Shown: positions 1-9,289 of the stretch, in pieces
Numbering within the stretch: the first letter of the stretch is position 1
Layout of the letters: every line of letters begins with the position of its first letter
NCBI GenBank assembly: GCA_963422445.2
Contig: OY729512.2
Coordinates: 2,604,001 to 2,668,000, forward strand
Source: G963422445 sp963422445
GTDB taxonomy: Bacteria; Pseudomonadota; Alphaproteobacteria; Thalassobaculales; Thalassobaculaceae
Reading direction: 5' to 3'
DNA: 64,000 nt
The notes under the pieces: model-generated
Database searches by the model: none
The model's input: only the letters and a program-made list of their open reading frames with translations
What the model was told of the DNA's origin: nothing
Position numbers and translations under genes: made by a program

Positions 1-105
1 CTCGGCAAGGCTGTCATGGCCGAAAGCGGTTTGCCGATCGTGGCAGCGGACAACCTGGCGGATGCCGCAGAAAAGATCGTGACTGCCGTTAGGGAGGTAG
101 CCTGA
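1..105 (+). CDS. sucC: Succinyl-CoA synthetase beta subunit, C-terminal end
   Basis: The window opens inside this gene; only the last 34 codons are present, in frame 1, ending with TGA. The residues (LGKAVMAESGLPI...DAAEKIVTAV) match the C-terminus of the ADP/GDP-forming succinyl-CoA ligase beta subunit. The stop codon overlaps the ATG of sucD (TGATG), the usual translational coupling of the two subunits. The beta chain carries the ATP-grasp and CoA-ligase parts of the TCA enzyme that makes ATP or GTP from succinyl-CoA. The identification rests on the short tail plus the sucD neighbour. Confidence 0.85.
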   Translation, partial: LGKAVMAESGLPIVAADNLADAAEKIVTAVREVA

Positions 106-986
106 TGGCTGTACTCGTAAACCGCGAAACCAGGGTCATCTGTCAGGGACTCACCGGGAGCCAGGGAACCTTTCATACCCGGCAAGCCATTGACTATGGC
201 ACGCGTATGGTTGGCGGGGTCACGCCGGGCAAGGGCGGTCAGGAGCATCTCGGCCTGCCGGTCTTCGATACCGTCGCCGACGCTGTCGCCGCAACCGGGG
301 CCGATGCGTCGGTCATCTACGTGCCACCGGCCTTTGCGGCCGATTCCATTCTCGAGGCGATCGAGGCCGAAATCCCGCTGGTTGTCTGCATCACCGAAGG
401 GATCCCGATTCTCGACATGGTGCGCGTCAAAAGTCGCCTACAGGGGGCTGGAACCAGATTGATCGGCCCTAACTGTCCGGGTGTCATCACACCGGATACC
501 TGCAAGATCGGCATCATGCCCGGACATATACACCACTGTGGTTCGATCGGGATCGTCTCCCGGTCGGGGACGCTGACCTACGAGGCGGTGGCCCAGACCA
601 GCGCGGCTGGTCTCGGTCAGTCGACCTGTATCGGCATCGGCGGCGACCCGGTCAACGGAACAAGCTTCATCGACTGCCTGGAAATGTTCCTCGGCGATGA
701 TGAGACCGAAGCGATCGTGATGATTGGCGAGATCGGCGGGTCCGCCGAAGAAGATGCGGCGGATTTTCTCAGGCAAAGTTCGATCAGGAAACCGGTCGTC
801 GGATTTATCGCCGGTGTCATGGCGCCGCCCGGGCGCCGTATGGGTCACGCCGGCGCGATCATCGCTGGTGGCAAGGGCGGGGCCGGTGACAAGATGGAAG
901 CACTTCGGTCGGCTGGCGCCCGGATTGCGGAGTCGCCGGCGGCGATTGGGTCCACAATGGTCGAGTTGCTGAAAGAACGGGGTTGA
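105..986 (+). CDS. sucD: Succinyl-CoA synthetase alpha subunit
   Basis: The 293-aa protein has the normal family length. It forms the alpha chain of succinyl-CoA synthetase, which binds CoA and carries the phosphohistidine intermediate. An N-terminal Rossmann CoA-binding domain (LTGSQGTFHT near residue 16) is followed by the ligase domain. The active-site loop GRRMGHAGAIIAGGKG puts the phosphorylated histidine at about residue 248. The start at 105 is fixed by overlap with the sucC stop. It is the second gene of a TCA operon followed by sucA after 62 bases. No lesion is seen. Confidence 0.97.
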   Translation: MAVLVNRETRVICQGLTGSQGTFHTRQAIDYGTRMVGGVTPGKGGQEHLGLPVFDTVADAVAATGADASVIYVPPAFAADSILEAIEAEIPLVVCITEGIPILDMVRVKSRLQGAGTRLIGPNCPGVITPDTCKIGIMPGHIHHCGSIGIVSRSGTLTYEAVAQTSAAGLGQSTCIGIGGDPVNGTSFIDCLEMFLGDDETEAIVMIGEIGGSAEEDAADFLRQSSIRKPVVGFIAGVMAPPGRRMGHAGAIIAGGKGGAGDKMEALRSAGARIAESPAAIGSTMVELLKERG

Positions 987-1048
987 TCGTTGGACCGGCT
1001 GTCTCGCATGCATTGACCGCGGATGACAGGAAAAGAAAGAGGCGCGCC

Positions 1049-3955
1049 ATGGCGACACTTCACGGAAACCTGACATTCCTGAATGCTGGCAACGCTACGT
1101 ATATTGCCGAGATGTACGAACGCTATCTGGAAAATCCGGATGCGGTCGATGGGCACTGGCAGGCCTGTTTTGCCGGACTTGGCGATAACGGTGCGTCGAC
1201 GGTGTGCCTCCCGGGGCCGAGCTGGGCACCGGCGAGAACACGGGTCATCGGTGAATTTGACGAGGCGGCGGCAGCGTCTGTCGCCGCCACGCCCGAACAG
1301 GTCTCGAATGAAGATGTCCGGCGTGCGACTCTGGATTCGCTGAGAGCGATCATGCTGATCCGGGCCTACCGGATCCGTGGCCATCTCAAGGCCCGGCTTG
1401 ATCCGCTCGACCTCCACAAACAGGAACCGCATCCGGAACTCGACCCCGCCCATTACGGCTTCGGACCGGATGACTGGCATCGGCCGATCTTCATCGACAA
1501 TGTCCTCGGACTCGAATACGCCACGCTTGTCGAGATCATGGAGGTTCTCGAGAAGACCTATTGCGGCAGCATCGGCGTTGAGTTCATGCATATGCAGGAT
1601 CCGGACCAGAAGCTCTGGATCCAGAAGCGTATCGAGCAGATCCATAACCAGACTGATTTCACGATTCTTGGAAAGAAGACGATTCTCGAACGCCTCACGG
1701 CAGCCGAATGCTTCGAAAAATTCCTCGCGATTAAATATGTCGGGACCAAGCGCTTCGGCCTGGATGGCAGCGAATCGGTGATTCCGGCCCTCGAACAGAT
1801 CCTCAAACGGGGCAGCCAACTCGGCCTCGAAGAGGTGGTGGTCGGGATGGCACATCGCGGTCGACTGAACGTGCTTTGCAACTTCATGGACAAACCGTTC
1901 CGCGCGATCATTTCGGAGTTTCTGGGCAATCCCGCCAATCCGGAGGATGCTGGCGGCACGGGCGACGTCAAATACCATATGGGCGTGTCCGCTGATCGTG
2001 AATTCGATGGTCGCATGGTGCATCTCACCCTGAATGCCAACCCTTCACATCTCGAGGTGGTCAATCCGGTCGTTGTTGGCCGGGTCAGGGCAAAGCAGGT
2101 TCAGCGAAACGATACCGACCACAAGAAGGTTCTCGGTGTGTTGATGCATGGCGACGCCGCTTTTGCCGGCCAGGGCATGGTCGCCGAGGTCTTCGATTTT
2201 TCGGGTCTGCGCGGTTATCGTACTGGCGGTACGATCCATGTCATCATCAACAACCAGATCGGTTTCACGACCAGCCCGGCCTATTCGCGGTCGGGGCCCT
2301 ATTCGACCGATGTCGCGAAAATGGCCATGGCGCCGATTTTCCACGTCAATGCCGATGATGTCGAAGCTGTCGTCCATGTCGCGCGCATAGCGACCGAGTT
2401 CCGGCAGGAATTCGGCGTTGACGTGGTGATGGACATCATCGGATACCGGCGCTTCGGTCACAACGAGGGCGACGAGCCGATGTTCACGCAGCCGGCAATG
2501 TACCGGAAGATCGCCGGCCAACACTCCTCCCGGCAAATCTATGCCCGACGCCTTGAAGAGGAAGGCATCGTGGAGTCGGGGGGCGGGGAGGCGCTGGTTG
2601 CCGCGCATAACGACTATCTCAATACGGAATTCGAAGCCGGAGTCAGCTACAAACCAAACAAGGCCGATTGGCTTGATGGCAAATGGTCGGATTTCAGGGC
2701 GGCCCATGGCGATGTTCGGCGGGGTGAGACTTCGGTCGATATCGAAACCCTGCACCGGGTCGGAACCACGCTGCACCGCGTTCCTGACGGGTTCCGGGTC
2801 AACAGCAAGCTGGAGCGGGTTCTGCGTCAGAAGGAGCGCATGTTCGAAACCGGCTCCGGAATCGACTGGGCGACCGCGGAGGCGTTGGCTTTCGGCACAT
2901 TGCTGACGGAGGGCAGCCCGGTCCGGTTAAGCGGTCAGGATTCCGGTCGTGGCACGTTCTCGCAACGCCATTCCGTCTGGGTCGACCAGAATACCGAGGA
3001 ACGATTTGCCCCGCTTAACCATGTGGCAGAGGGTCAGGCGTATTACGAAGTCATCGACAGCCCGTTGTCGGAGGCCTCGGTTCTCGGTTTTGAATATGGT
3101 TACAGCCAGGCCGAACCTCATGCCTTGATCCTGTGGGAAGCGCAGTTTGGTGATTTTGCCAACGGCGCCCAAGTCATTGTCGATCAGTTCATCAGTTCCG
3201 GCGAACACAAGTGGCTCAGGATGTCAGGACTGGTCATGTTGTTGCCGCATGGCTATGAGGGGCAGGGTCCGGAACATTCCTCGGCCCGGCTCGAACGCTA
3301 TTTGCAGCTTTGCGGCGATGACAACATGCAGGTGGTGAATTGCTCGGCGCCGGCCAGCTACTTCCACGTATTGCGTCGGCAGCTGCGCCGGGATTTCCGC
3401 AAACCGCTCGTGATCATGACGCCGAAATCGTTGCTGCGGCATCGGCTTTGCGCATCGTCGCTTGCCGATTTCGGACCAGGGACAAGTTTCCATCGGGTGC
3501 TCTACGACAACGAGCGTCTGTGCGATGACAAGGATGTTCGCCGCGTCGTGCTGTGCAGCGGCAAGGTCTATTACGACCTTTTCGAGGAACGAGCCAAACG
3601 GGGGATTACCGATATCTTCTTCCTGCGCCTTGAACAGCTCTATCCGTTCCCTCGAGCTGCGTTGATGGAGGAACTTGCGCGTTTTCCGCAAGCCGACGTC
3701 ATGTGGTGTCAGGAGGAACCCTGGAACATGGGAGCCTGGACCTTCATCGACCGGCGTCTTGAGGATGTTCTCATTGAACTCGACGGTGCTTGCACGCGCC
3801 CGGTCTATATCGGCCGGCCGGAAGCGGCGTCACCGGCGACCGGCAACATGAAGCGGCACATTGCCGAACAGGCTGCGCTGGTCAACGCAGCGTTGAGCCC
3901 GACGGAGCGCCCTGCTGCCGGACGCAGGCGGGCGCATCTTGCAGCGGCCGAATGA
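1049..3955 (+). CDS. sucA: 2-oxoglutarate dehydrogenase E1 component
   Basis: This thiamine-diphosphate-dependent E1 decarboxylates 2-oxoglutarate and passes succinyl to the lipoyl arm of SucB. The reading frame opens at 983, but the ATG at 1049 is preferred: it follows an AAAGAAAGAGG ribosome site and gives the family N-terminus (LTFLNAGNATYIAEMYERY, the E2-binding helix). The product is 968 aa. Catalytic landmarks are AHRGRLN with His near residue 269, and the TPP site GDAAFAGQG near 368-376 followed by NNQIGF near 401-406. The C-terminal transketolase-like domain ends with EEPWNMGAW. It lies between sucD and sucB as expected for an alphaproteobacterial odh operon. Confidence 0.96.
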   Translation: MATLHGNLTFLNAGNATYIAEMYERYLENPDAVDGHWQACFAGLGDNGASTVCLPGPSWAPARTRVIGEFDEAAAASVAATPEQVSNEDVRRATLDSLRAIMLIRAYRIRGHLKARLDPLDLHKQEPHPELDPAHYGFGPDDWHRPIFIDNVLGLEYATLVEIMEVLEKTYCGSIGVEFMHMQDPDQKLWIQKRIEQIHNQTDFTILGKKTILERLTAAECFEKFLAIKYVGTKRFGLDGSESVIPALEQILKRGSQLGLEEVVVGMAHRGRLNVLCNFMDKPFRAIISEFLGNPANPEDAGGTGDVKYHMGVSADREFDGRMVHLTLNANPSHLEVVNPVVVGRVRAKQVQRNDTDHKKVLGVLMHGDAAFAGQGMVAEVFDFSGLRGYRTGGTIHVIINNQIGFTTSPAYSRSGPYSTDVAKMAMAPIFHVNADDVEAVVHVARIATEFRQEFGVDVVMDIIGYRRFGHNEGDEPMFTQPAMYRKIAGQHSSRQIYARRLEEEGIVESGGGEALVAAHNDYLNTEFEAGVSYKPNKADWLDGKWSDFRAAHGDVRRGETSVDIETLHRVGTTLHRVPDGFRVNSKLERVLRQKERMFETGSGIDWATAEALAFGTLLTEGSPVRLSGQDSGRGTFSQRHSVWVDQNTEERFAPLNHVAEGQAYYEVIDSPLSEASVLGFEYGYSQAEPHALILWEAQFGDFANGAQVIVDQFISSGEHKWLRMSGLVMLLPHGYEGQGPEHSSARLERYLQLCGDDNMQVVNCSAPASYFHVLRRQLRRDFRKPLVIMTPKSLLRHRLCASSLADFGPGTSFHRVLYDNERLCDDKDVRRVVLCSGKVYYDLFEERAKRGITDIFFLRLEQLYPFPRAALMEELARFPQADVMWCQEEPWNMGAWTFIDRRLEDVLIELDGACTRPVYIGRPEAASPATGNMKRHIAEQAALVNAALSPTERPAAGRRRAHLAAAE

Positions 3956-4009
3956 CGTAGTTGTGTCGATCGGGCACAGAAACCAGGGCGACGGGAGACG
4001 AGGAGCGCA

Positions 4010-5245
4010 ATGGCGACTGAAGTGAGAGTGCCGGAATTCGGAGAATCGGTATCGGAAGCGACGGTTGCCGCCTGGCGCAAGGCGCCAGGCGAGTCGGTCG
4101 CGATTGACGAACCTCTGGTTGAGCTGGAAACCGACAAGGCGACGCTGGAAGTCAACGCGCCTGTGGCTGGCGCGTTGACGGAAATTCTGGCGCCAACCGG
4201 CACCGATGTCGAGGTTGGCGCCCTGCTTTGCATGATTGCCGAGGGTGCTGCCGGCACGGTGTCGACGATGGAGACGCCGGTCGAAATCCCGGCCCCTGCC
4301 GCGCCGCCGCAACCGCTAGCCACATCCCCCGAGACATCGGCAGATCGATCGACGAAGCCATTGTCTCCGGCGGTCCGCAAACTGATTGCCGAGAACAATC
4401 TCGATCCGGGACGGATTACACCGACTGGAAAGAACGGTCGTCTGACCAAAGGGGATGTTCTGGCCGCGATTGCGGCAGGAACCGCCGCGGCACCAACATC
4501 AACTATCTCTCCAGCGGCGTCGGACGTGCCGCCCCGCGAGGCGCGGCCGCGTGAGGAACGCGTTCGCATGAGCCGTTTGCGTCAGGCGATTGCCCGGCGC
4601 CTGAAGGAAGCCCAGAACACCGCGGCGATGCTCACGACCTATAATGAGGCCGATATGGGAGCGGTCATGGGCCTGCGCACGGAATACCGGGAGGTTTTCG
4701 AGAGCAAGCACGGGGTTCGACTCGGCTTCATGTCGTTCTTCGTCAAGGCTTGCGTCAATGCGCTCAGGGAACTGCCTGCGGTCAACGCTGAGATCCATGG
4801 CGATGAAATCATCTACAAGGATTACTACGATATCGGCGTTGCCGTTGGCACGCCGCAGGGCCTGGTTGTTCCCGTACTCCGTGAGGCCGATGCTCTCGGG
4901 TTTGCCGAAATCGAGCTGAAAATCAATGATTTCGGACGCAGGGCGCGGGATGGGAAGCTTGGTCTCGACGAGATGAGTGGCGGTACGTTCACGATTTCCA
5001 ACGGCGGGGTCTACGGGTCGCTGATGTCGTCGCCAATTCTCAACCCGCCGCAATCCGGTATTCTCGGCATGCACAAGATACAGGACCGTCCGATGGCTGT
5101 TGGCGGCAAGGTTGAAATCCTGCCGATGATGTATCTTGCCCTGTCCTACGACCATCGCATTGTCGATGGCCGGGAGGCTGTGACGTTTCTGGTACGGGTC
5201 AAGGAGGCGATCGAGGATCCGCGGCGCCTGTTGCTCGGGCTTTGA
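4010..5245 (+). CDS. sucB: Dihydrolipoyllysine-residue succinyltransferase (E2)
   Basis: This is the E2 core of the 2-oxoglutarate dehydrogenase complex, 411 aa. Domains in order: a lipoyl domain (1-75) with the modified lysine at residue 43 in ETDKATLEV; an Ala/Pro linker; the peripheral E1/E3-binding domain (about 115-150, LSPAVRKLIAENNLD); and the catalytic acyltransferase domain with SYDHRIVDG, His382 and Asp386 being the catalytic pair. The start ATG follows GGGAGACGAGGAG. It sits 54 bases after sucA and 30 bases before lpdA, so all three components are co-transcribed. It has a single lipoyl domain, as is usual for this E2. Confidence 0.97.
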   Translation: MATEVRVPEFGESVSEATVAAWRKAPGESVAIDEPLVELETDKATLEVNAPVAGALTEILAPTGTDVEVGALLCMIAEGAAGTVSTMETPVEIPAPAAPPQPLATSPETSADRSTKPLSPAVRKLIAENNLDPGRITPTGKNGRLTKGDVLAAIAAGTAAAPTSTISPAASDVPPREARPREERVRMSRLRQAIARRLKEAQNTAAMLTTYNEADMGAVMGLRTEYREVFESKHGVRLGFMSFFVKACVNALRELPAVNAEIHGDEIIYKDYYDIGVAVGTPQGLVVPVLREADALGFAEIELKINDFGRRARDGKLGLDEMSGGTFTISNGGVYGSLMSSPILNPPQSGILGMHKIQDRPMAVGGKVEILPMMYLALSYDHRIVDGREAVTFLVRVKEAIEDPRRLLLGL

Positions 5246-5275
5246 TGCAGCCGGCCGGCACAGTGGGGATCGTCC

Positions 5276-6682
5276 ATGAGCGATAGCTATGATCTTGTCG
5301 TCATCGGCGCCGGGCCGGGCGGTTATGTTGCCGCAATCCGTGCCGCCCAGCTTGGAATGAAAGTGGCCTGTGTCGACAAACGCGCAACGCTTGGCGGCAC
5401 TTGCCTCAATGTCGGCTGTATCCCGTCTAAGGCAATGTTGTCGGCGAGCTGGAAATACACCGAAGCCACAGCCCATCTGGAAAAAATCGGTGTCGAAGTC
5501 GGGGCGGTAAACCTGAATCTCGAACAGATGTTTGCTAGCAAGGATGAAATTGTTGCCGATCTCACTAAAGGCATCGAGTTTCTGTTTCGCAAGAACAAGA
5601 TCGATCGGTTTACTGGTGCCGCATCATTGTTATCGTTAGGCGAGGTTCGGATCGATGGAGGTGGTGACGGGCTGGCCAATATCGCCGCCGAACGGATCCT
5701 GATTGCCACGGGATCGGATACCGCGCCGCTTCCGGGTGTCGAGGTTGATGAGGATCGAATTCTGAGTTCGACCGGGGCCTTGAGTCTGCCGGCGGTGCCC
5801 AAACACCTCGTGGTGGTCGGCGGCGGCTATATCGGTCTTGAAATGGGATCGGTGTGGGCGCGGCTTGGTGCCGAGGTCACGGTCGTGGAGTTTCTCGACC
5901 GCATTGTCCCGAACATGGACCGTGAGATCGGAAAGCGCTTGCACACGATTCTCCGCAAACAGGGGATGCGTTTCAAACTGTCGACCAAAGTAACTGCGGC
6001 CCACATCGGCGAGAGCGGTGTCGACCTGACCGTGCAAGGTGTCGGCAGGGATGAGACGGAAACCATCGGCGTAGACAGGGTTTTGGTGGCGATTGGTCGG
6101 CGCCCCTGTACCGAGGGACTAGGGTTGGAGGCGCTCGGGGTCGCCATCGATTCGCGCGGATTCATTGAAGTCGATGAGGACTTCGAGACTTCGATCGAGG
6201 GAATCTTCGCGATCGGTGATTGTATCCCCGGTCCAATGCTCGCTCACAAGGCCGAGGAGGATGGGATTGCTGCCGTCGAGATCATGGCTGGGCAGGCTGG
6301 CCATGTGGATTACAGCTTGGTTCCCGGTATCGTCTACACCCATCCAGAGGTTGCTGCGATCGGCAGAACCGAAGACGAGTTGAAAGCGGCGGGGGTGGAG
6401 TACCGCAAGGGCAGTTTTCCGTTTGCCGCCAACAGCCGGGCCCGAACGACGGGCGAGACCGACGGCATGGTGAAGATACTCGCCGATTCGGTCGATGACA
6501 CGATCCTTGGTGTCCACATTATCGGTCCGGATGCCGGAACCGTCATTCATGAATGCGCGACCGCGATGGCCTTCGGCGCTTCGGTGGAAGATATCGCGCG
6601 GACCTGCCACGGACATCCGACTCTGAATGAGGCGGTGAAAGAGGCGGCCCTCGCTGTGGATGGCCGCCCGATCCATATCTGA
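5276..6682 (+). CDS. lpdA: Dihydrolipoyl dehydrogenase (E3)
   Basis: This FAD-dependent pyridine nucleotide-disulfide oxidoreductase of 468 aa reoxidises the dihydrolipoyl arm of SucB and makes NADH. Visible features: the FAD fold GAGPGG at residues 11-16, the redox disulfide CLNVGC (Cys43/Cys48), the NAD fold GGGYIGLEMG near 182, and the C-terminal catalytic dyad HPTLNE with His447 and Glu452. Its place directly after sucB assigns it to the 2-oxoglutarate complex, though a single E3 often serves pyruvate dehydrogenase too. The next gene, pyrD, follows after 148 bases in which no gene or clear terminator is seen. Confidence 0.97.
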   Translation: MSDSYDLVVIGAGPGGYVAAIRAAQLGMKVACVDKRATLGGTCLNVGCIPSKAMLSASWKYTEATAHLEKIGVEVGAVNLNLEQMFASKDEIVADLTKGIEFLFRKNKIDRFTGAASLLSLGEVRIDGGGDGLANIAAERILIATGSDTAPLPGVEVDEDRILSSTGALSLPAVPKHLVVVGGGYIGLEMGSVWARLGAEVTVVEFLDRIVPNMDREIGKRLHTILRKQGMRFKLSTKVTAAHIGESGVDLTVQGVGRDETETIGVDRVLVAIGRRPCTEGLGLEALGVAIDSRGFIEVDEDFETSIEGIFAIGDCIPGPMLAHKAEEDGIAAVEIMAGQAGHVDYSLVPGIVYTHPEVAAIGRTEDELKAAGVEYRKGSFPFAANSRARTTGETDGMVKILADSVDDTILGVHIIGPDAGTVIHECATAMAFGASVEDIARTCHGHPTLNEAVKEAALAVDGRPIHI

Positions 6683-6830
6683 CCGAGATGGCTGCCGGGG
6701 GCAGGGTTGTACGCAATCGATGCGACGGTGTATGCAGGACAGTGTGGCGGCGGCAGGAGGCAGCAAGCGGGAACCGATGTCCGCAGCCTGTGGCCGTTGA
6801 CGCTGGCCCTAGATCTGAGACGGGTCTCTG

Positions 6831-7952
6831 ATGCCGCTTGAATCTCTTGGCTTGGCCGCGTTGCATCGTCTCGATCCTGAACGGGCACATCGGCTTGCGA
6901 TCCGGCTGTTGCAGGCCGGTCTGTATCCGCGCCGACCGTTACCCCCGGACCCGCTCCTCGAGACCACGGCTTTCGGGCTGACATTTCCCAATCCTCTGGG
7001 CCTTGCTGCCGGATTCGACAAGAGCGCGGAGGCCTATGCTGCATTGCTCGATCTTGGCTTCGGACATGTCGAGGTCGGAACGCTGACGCCTCGCCGGCAA
7101 ACCGGCAATCCGCGGCCCCGGGTGTTCCGGCTGGTTGAGGATCAGGCTGTCTGCAATCGTTACGGCTTCAATAACGACGGCTTGAAGCGTGGATTGCAGC
7201 GTCTCGCCGGGCGCAATCGATCAGCCGGTATTGTCGGTATCAACATCGGTATCAACAAGGATTCCACGGATCCTGTGGCTGATTATGCCGGCGCAATGAG
7301 GGACGCGGCTGAATTCGGGGATTATCTGGCTGTCAATGTCTCCTCACCGAACACCCCGGGTTTGCGGGATCTGCAGGAAGCAGACCGCCTTGATGGACTG
7401 TTGAAGGCGGTGACGCTCGAAGGCGGCAGCGCGGTTCCGATCCTGCTGAAAATTTCACCGGATGTCACTCGGCCGATGGTCGTTGACATCGTTGAGATCG
7501 CCGTTGCCCGCGGTATCGCCGGGATCATCGTTGCAAATACGACAATTACCCGCCCCTCAGGTTTGTTTAGCCCTCACAGGAAGGAATCTGGCGGTCTCAG
7601 CGGGAAGCCGCTATTCGCTTTGTCGACCCGGGTGCTTGCATGGACCTATTTGGCCGCGGCCGGCCGAACTTCGGTCATCGGAGCCGGCGGTGTCGACAGC
7701 CCCGAGACCGCCTATGCCAAGATTCGGGCCGGCGCGAGCCTGCTGCAGGTTTATACCGGCCTGATTTACGGTGGCGCCAGTCTGGTCCGGAAGATTTGCG
7801 ATGGCCTTGCAAACCAGCTTCGCGTTGACGGCTTCTCTAGGGTCGTCGATGCCGTCGGTAACGAAGCCGTCGCTTGGGCCGCTGCGACGGATGGCGCGGA
7901 GTCGGGGATACAGACAGTCCGGGAGTGTGACATGACTGAAGGTGAGATCTGA
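6831..7952 (+). CDS. pyrD: Dihydroorotate dehydrogenase (quinone), class 2
   Basis: This FMN enzyme oxidises dihydroorotate to orotate in pyrimidine synthesis and passes electrons to the quinone pool. The N-terminal helix-rich extension (about residues 1-50) is the membrane-associating segment that marks class 2. FMN and substrate residues are in GLAAGFDKSAEAY (about 61-73) and NRYGFNNDG. The catalytic base lies in NVSSPNTPG, with Ser172 at the position of E. coli Ser175, and GAGGV marks the phosphate site. The protein has 373 aa, slightly longer than E. coli PyrD because of a C-terminal tail. The next gene starts 2 bases after its stop, so the two are probably co-transcribed. Confidence 0.95.
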   Translation: MPLESLGLAALHRLDPERAHRLAIRLLQAGLYPRRPLPPDPLLETTAFGLTFPNPLGLAAGFDKSAEAYAALLDLGFGHVEVGTLTPRRQTGNPRPRVFRLVEDQAVCNRYGFNNDGLKRGLQRLAGRNRSAGIVGINIGINKDSTDPVADYAGAMRDAAEFGDYLAVNVSSPNTPGLRDLQEADRLDGLLKAVTLEGGSAVPILLKISPDVTRPMVVDIVEIAVARGIAGIIVANTTITRPSGLFSPHRKESGGLSGKPLFALSTRVLAWTYLAAAGRTSVIGAGGVDSPETAYAKIRAGASLLQVYTGLIYGGASLVRKICDGLANQLRVDGFSRVVDAVGNEAVAWAAATDGAESGIQTVRECDMTEGEI

Positions 7953-7954
7953 TC

Positions 7955-8824
7955 ATGTCGGCGCAGCCACAGATCCTGAGCGGATTGAATACCATTATGG
8001 GGTCGTTCGATCTCTATCTTTTTGATGTCTGGGGAACCATTTATGACGGCCGGGCGGCATTCCCGGGCGTTGTCAATCTGCTGAACGGGTTGCGCAGGCA
8101 GGGCAAGCGGGTTGTCCTGCTGTCTAACTCGCCGCAGTTGCGGAAAACTGTCGCAGCTCGCATGAACCGGATCGGTATCGGCCCGGATTGTTACGACGCG
8201 ATCGTCACATCGGGCGGCGAGACCCATGATGCCCTCTGCAGCGGCGTCGTGCCGGAGATGGCGCCGTTTGCCGGCCGCGTGCTGCAGACCGGTTCGGCAC
8301 GGTTTCCGGACGCATTGCCCGAACACCGATTTCCGGTAGCAGCCAGCGTCGAGGAAGCGGACTGGATTCTGAATGCCGGACCCAGCGGTCCGAACGAAAC
8401 GGTCGAGGATTATGAAGATCTGTTGCAGGCAGCGTTCCGGCGGAACCTGCCGATGTTGTGCGCCAATCCCGATCGGATCGTGTTTCACGGTGGTGTACGC
8501 CAGATCTGTGCCGGAGCCCTGGCGGAACGCTACGCGGACCTCGGGGGTCACGTGCATGAAATCGGCAAGCCTCATCCGGCGGTATTCGAACGGTGCTGCG
8601 CGTTGTTCAGCGGGATTGCCGCAACCCGTGTTGTCATGATCGGTGATAATCTCGAGACCGATATCCGGGGCGCCAATCAGGCCGGTTTCGCTGCCATCCT
8701 GATTGCGTCCGGCGTGCACGAACTCGTTGACGGCACGGGCGCAATTGACCTCGCCGGACTTGAACGGTTGCAGCACGCCTGCGGCGCGAACGCGGACTTC
8801 GCGTTGCCACGGCTGACCTGGTAA
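7955..8824 (+). CDS. HAD-superfamily class IIA hydrolase (TIGR01459 type)
   Basis: The 289-aa cytoplasmic protein has a HAD phosphatase fold. Motif I is FDVWGTIYDG with the nucleophile Asp24; the second Asp of the usual DxD is Trp26, as in the TIGR01459 subfamily. Motif II is LLSNSP, and motif IV is MIGDNLETDIRGA. The type IIA cap domain sits between motifs II and III. The substrate is unknown; NagD/pyridoxal-phosphatase-like sugar or nucleotide phosphates are possible. It starts 2 bases after pyrD and ends 16 bases before the convergent atpC, with no obvious terminator hairpin between. Confidence 0.85.
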   Translation: MSAQPQILSGLNTIMGSFDLYLFDVWGTIYDGRAAFPGVVNLLNGLRRQGKRVVLLSNSPQLRKTVAARMNRIGIGPDCYDAIVTSGGETHDALCSGVVPEMAPFAGRVLQTGSARFPDALPEHRFPVAASVEEADWILNAGPSGPNETVEDYEDLLQAAFRRNLPMLCANPDRIVFHGGVRQICAGALAERYADLGGHVHEIGKPHPAVFERCCALFSGIAATRVVMIGDNLETDIRGANQAGFAAILIASGVHELVDGTGAIDLAGLERLQHACGANADFALPRLTW

Positions 8825-8840
8825 TGGACTGATCCAGAGA

Positions 8841-9263
8841 TCAGGCGCTGCCGCCGCTGACCCGCTGCATGGCGTCGTGGACGACTGTCAGGTTTGCGAT
8901 ACGGCCGTTGATCCGGTCGGCGTCATCATCGGCGGTCGCGTCCTTCAATTCTTCTCGCAGGTTTTCGATCTGCTGCGCCAGCCCGGCCGGGTCGAGGTCG
9001 GAAACCGGTGTCGCGTTTTCGGCTAGAACCGTGCACCGATCCTCGGTGACTTCGGCGAATCCGCCGTCAACGAAGATCTGCTCGGTGATTGTCCCGTCCT
9101 GATAGACATCGATCACTCCGAGGCGCAATGCCGAGATCAGCCGCGAATGACGCGGCAGAACGCCAAACAGGCCTTCGGATCCGGGAATCACGACCATGCT
9201 GACGGCTTGTGACAGCAACAGGCGTTCTGGTGAAACCAGTTCGAATTGGGTTGTATCGGCCAT
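8841..9263 (-). CDS. atpC: F1 ATP synthase epsilon subunit
   Basis: The 140-aa product is the epsilon chain of the F1 central stalk, which couples rotation and can inhibit ATP hydrolysis. The N-terminal beta-sandwich (FELVSPERLLLSQAVSMVVIPGSEGLFGVL, read from about residue 6) is conserved, and a C-terminal helical hairpin follows. It is the last gene of atpH-A-G-D-C, 26 bases after atpD, and ends close to the convergent HAD gene. No lesion is seen. Confidence 0.95.
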   Translation of the reverse strand: MADTTQFELVSPERLLLSQAVSMVVIPGSEGLFGVLPRHSRLISALRLGVIDVYQDGTITEQIFVDGGFAEVTEDRCTVLAENATPVSDLDPAGLAQQIENLREELKDATADDDADRINGRIANLTVVHDAMQRVSGGSA

Positions 9264-9289
9264 CGTTCGGACTCCACTATCGCCGGCGA

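Noticed and set aside
845..2023. 392-codon minus-strand open frame opposite sucD/sucA
   Set aside because: It is a mirror frame of highly conserved sucA codons; no family likeness, and GC-rich third positions produce such long shadows.
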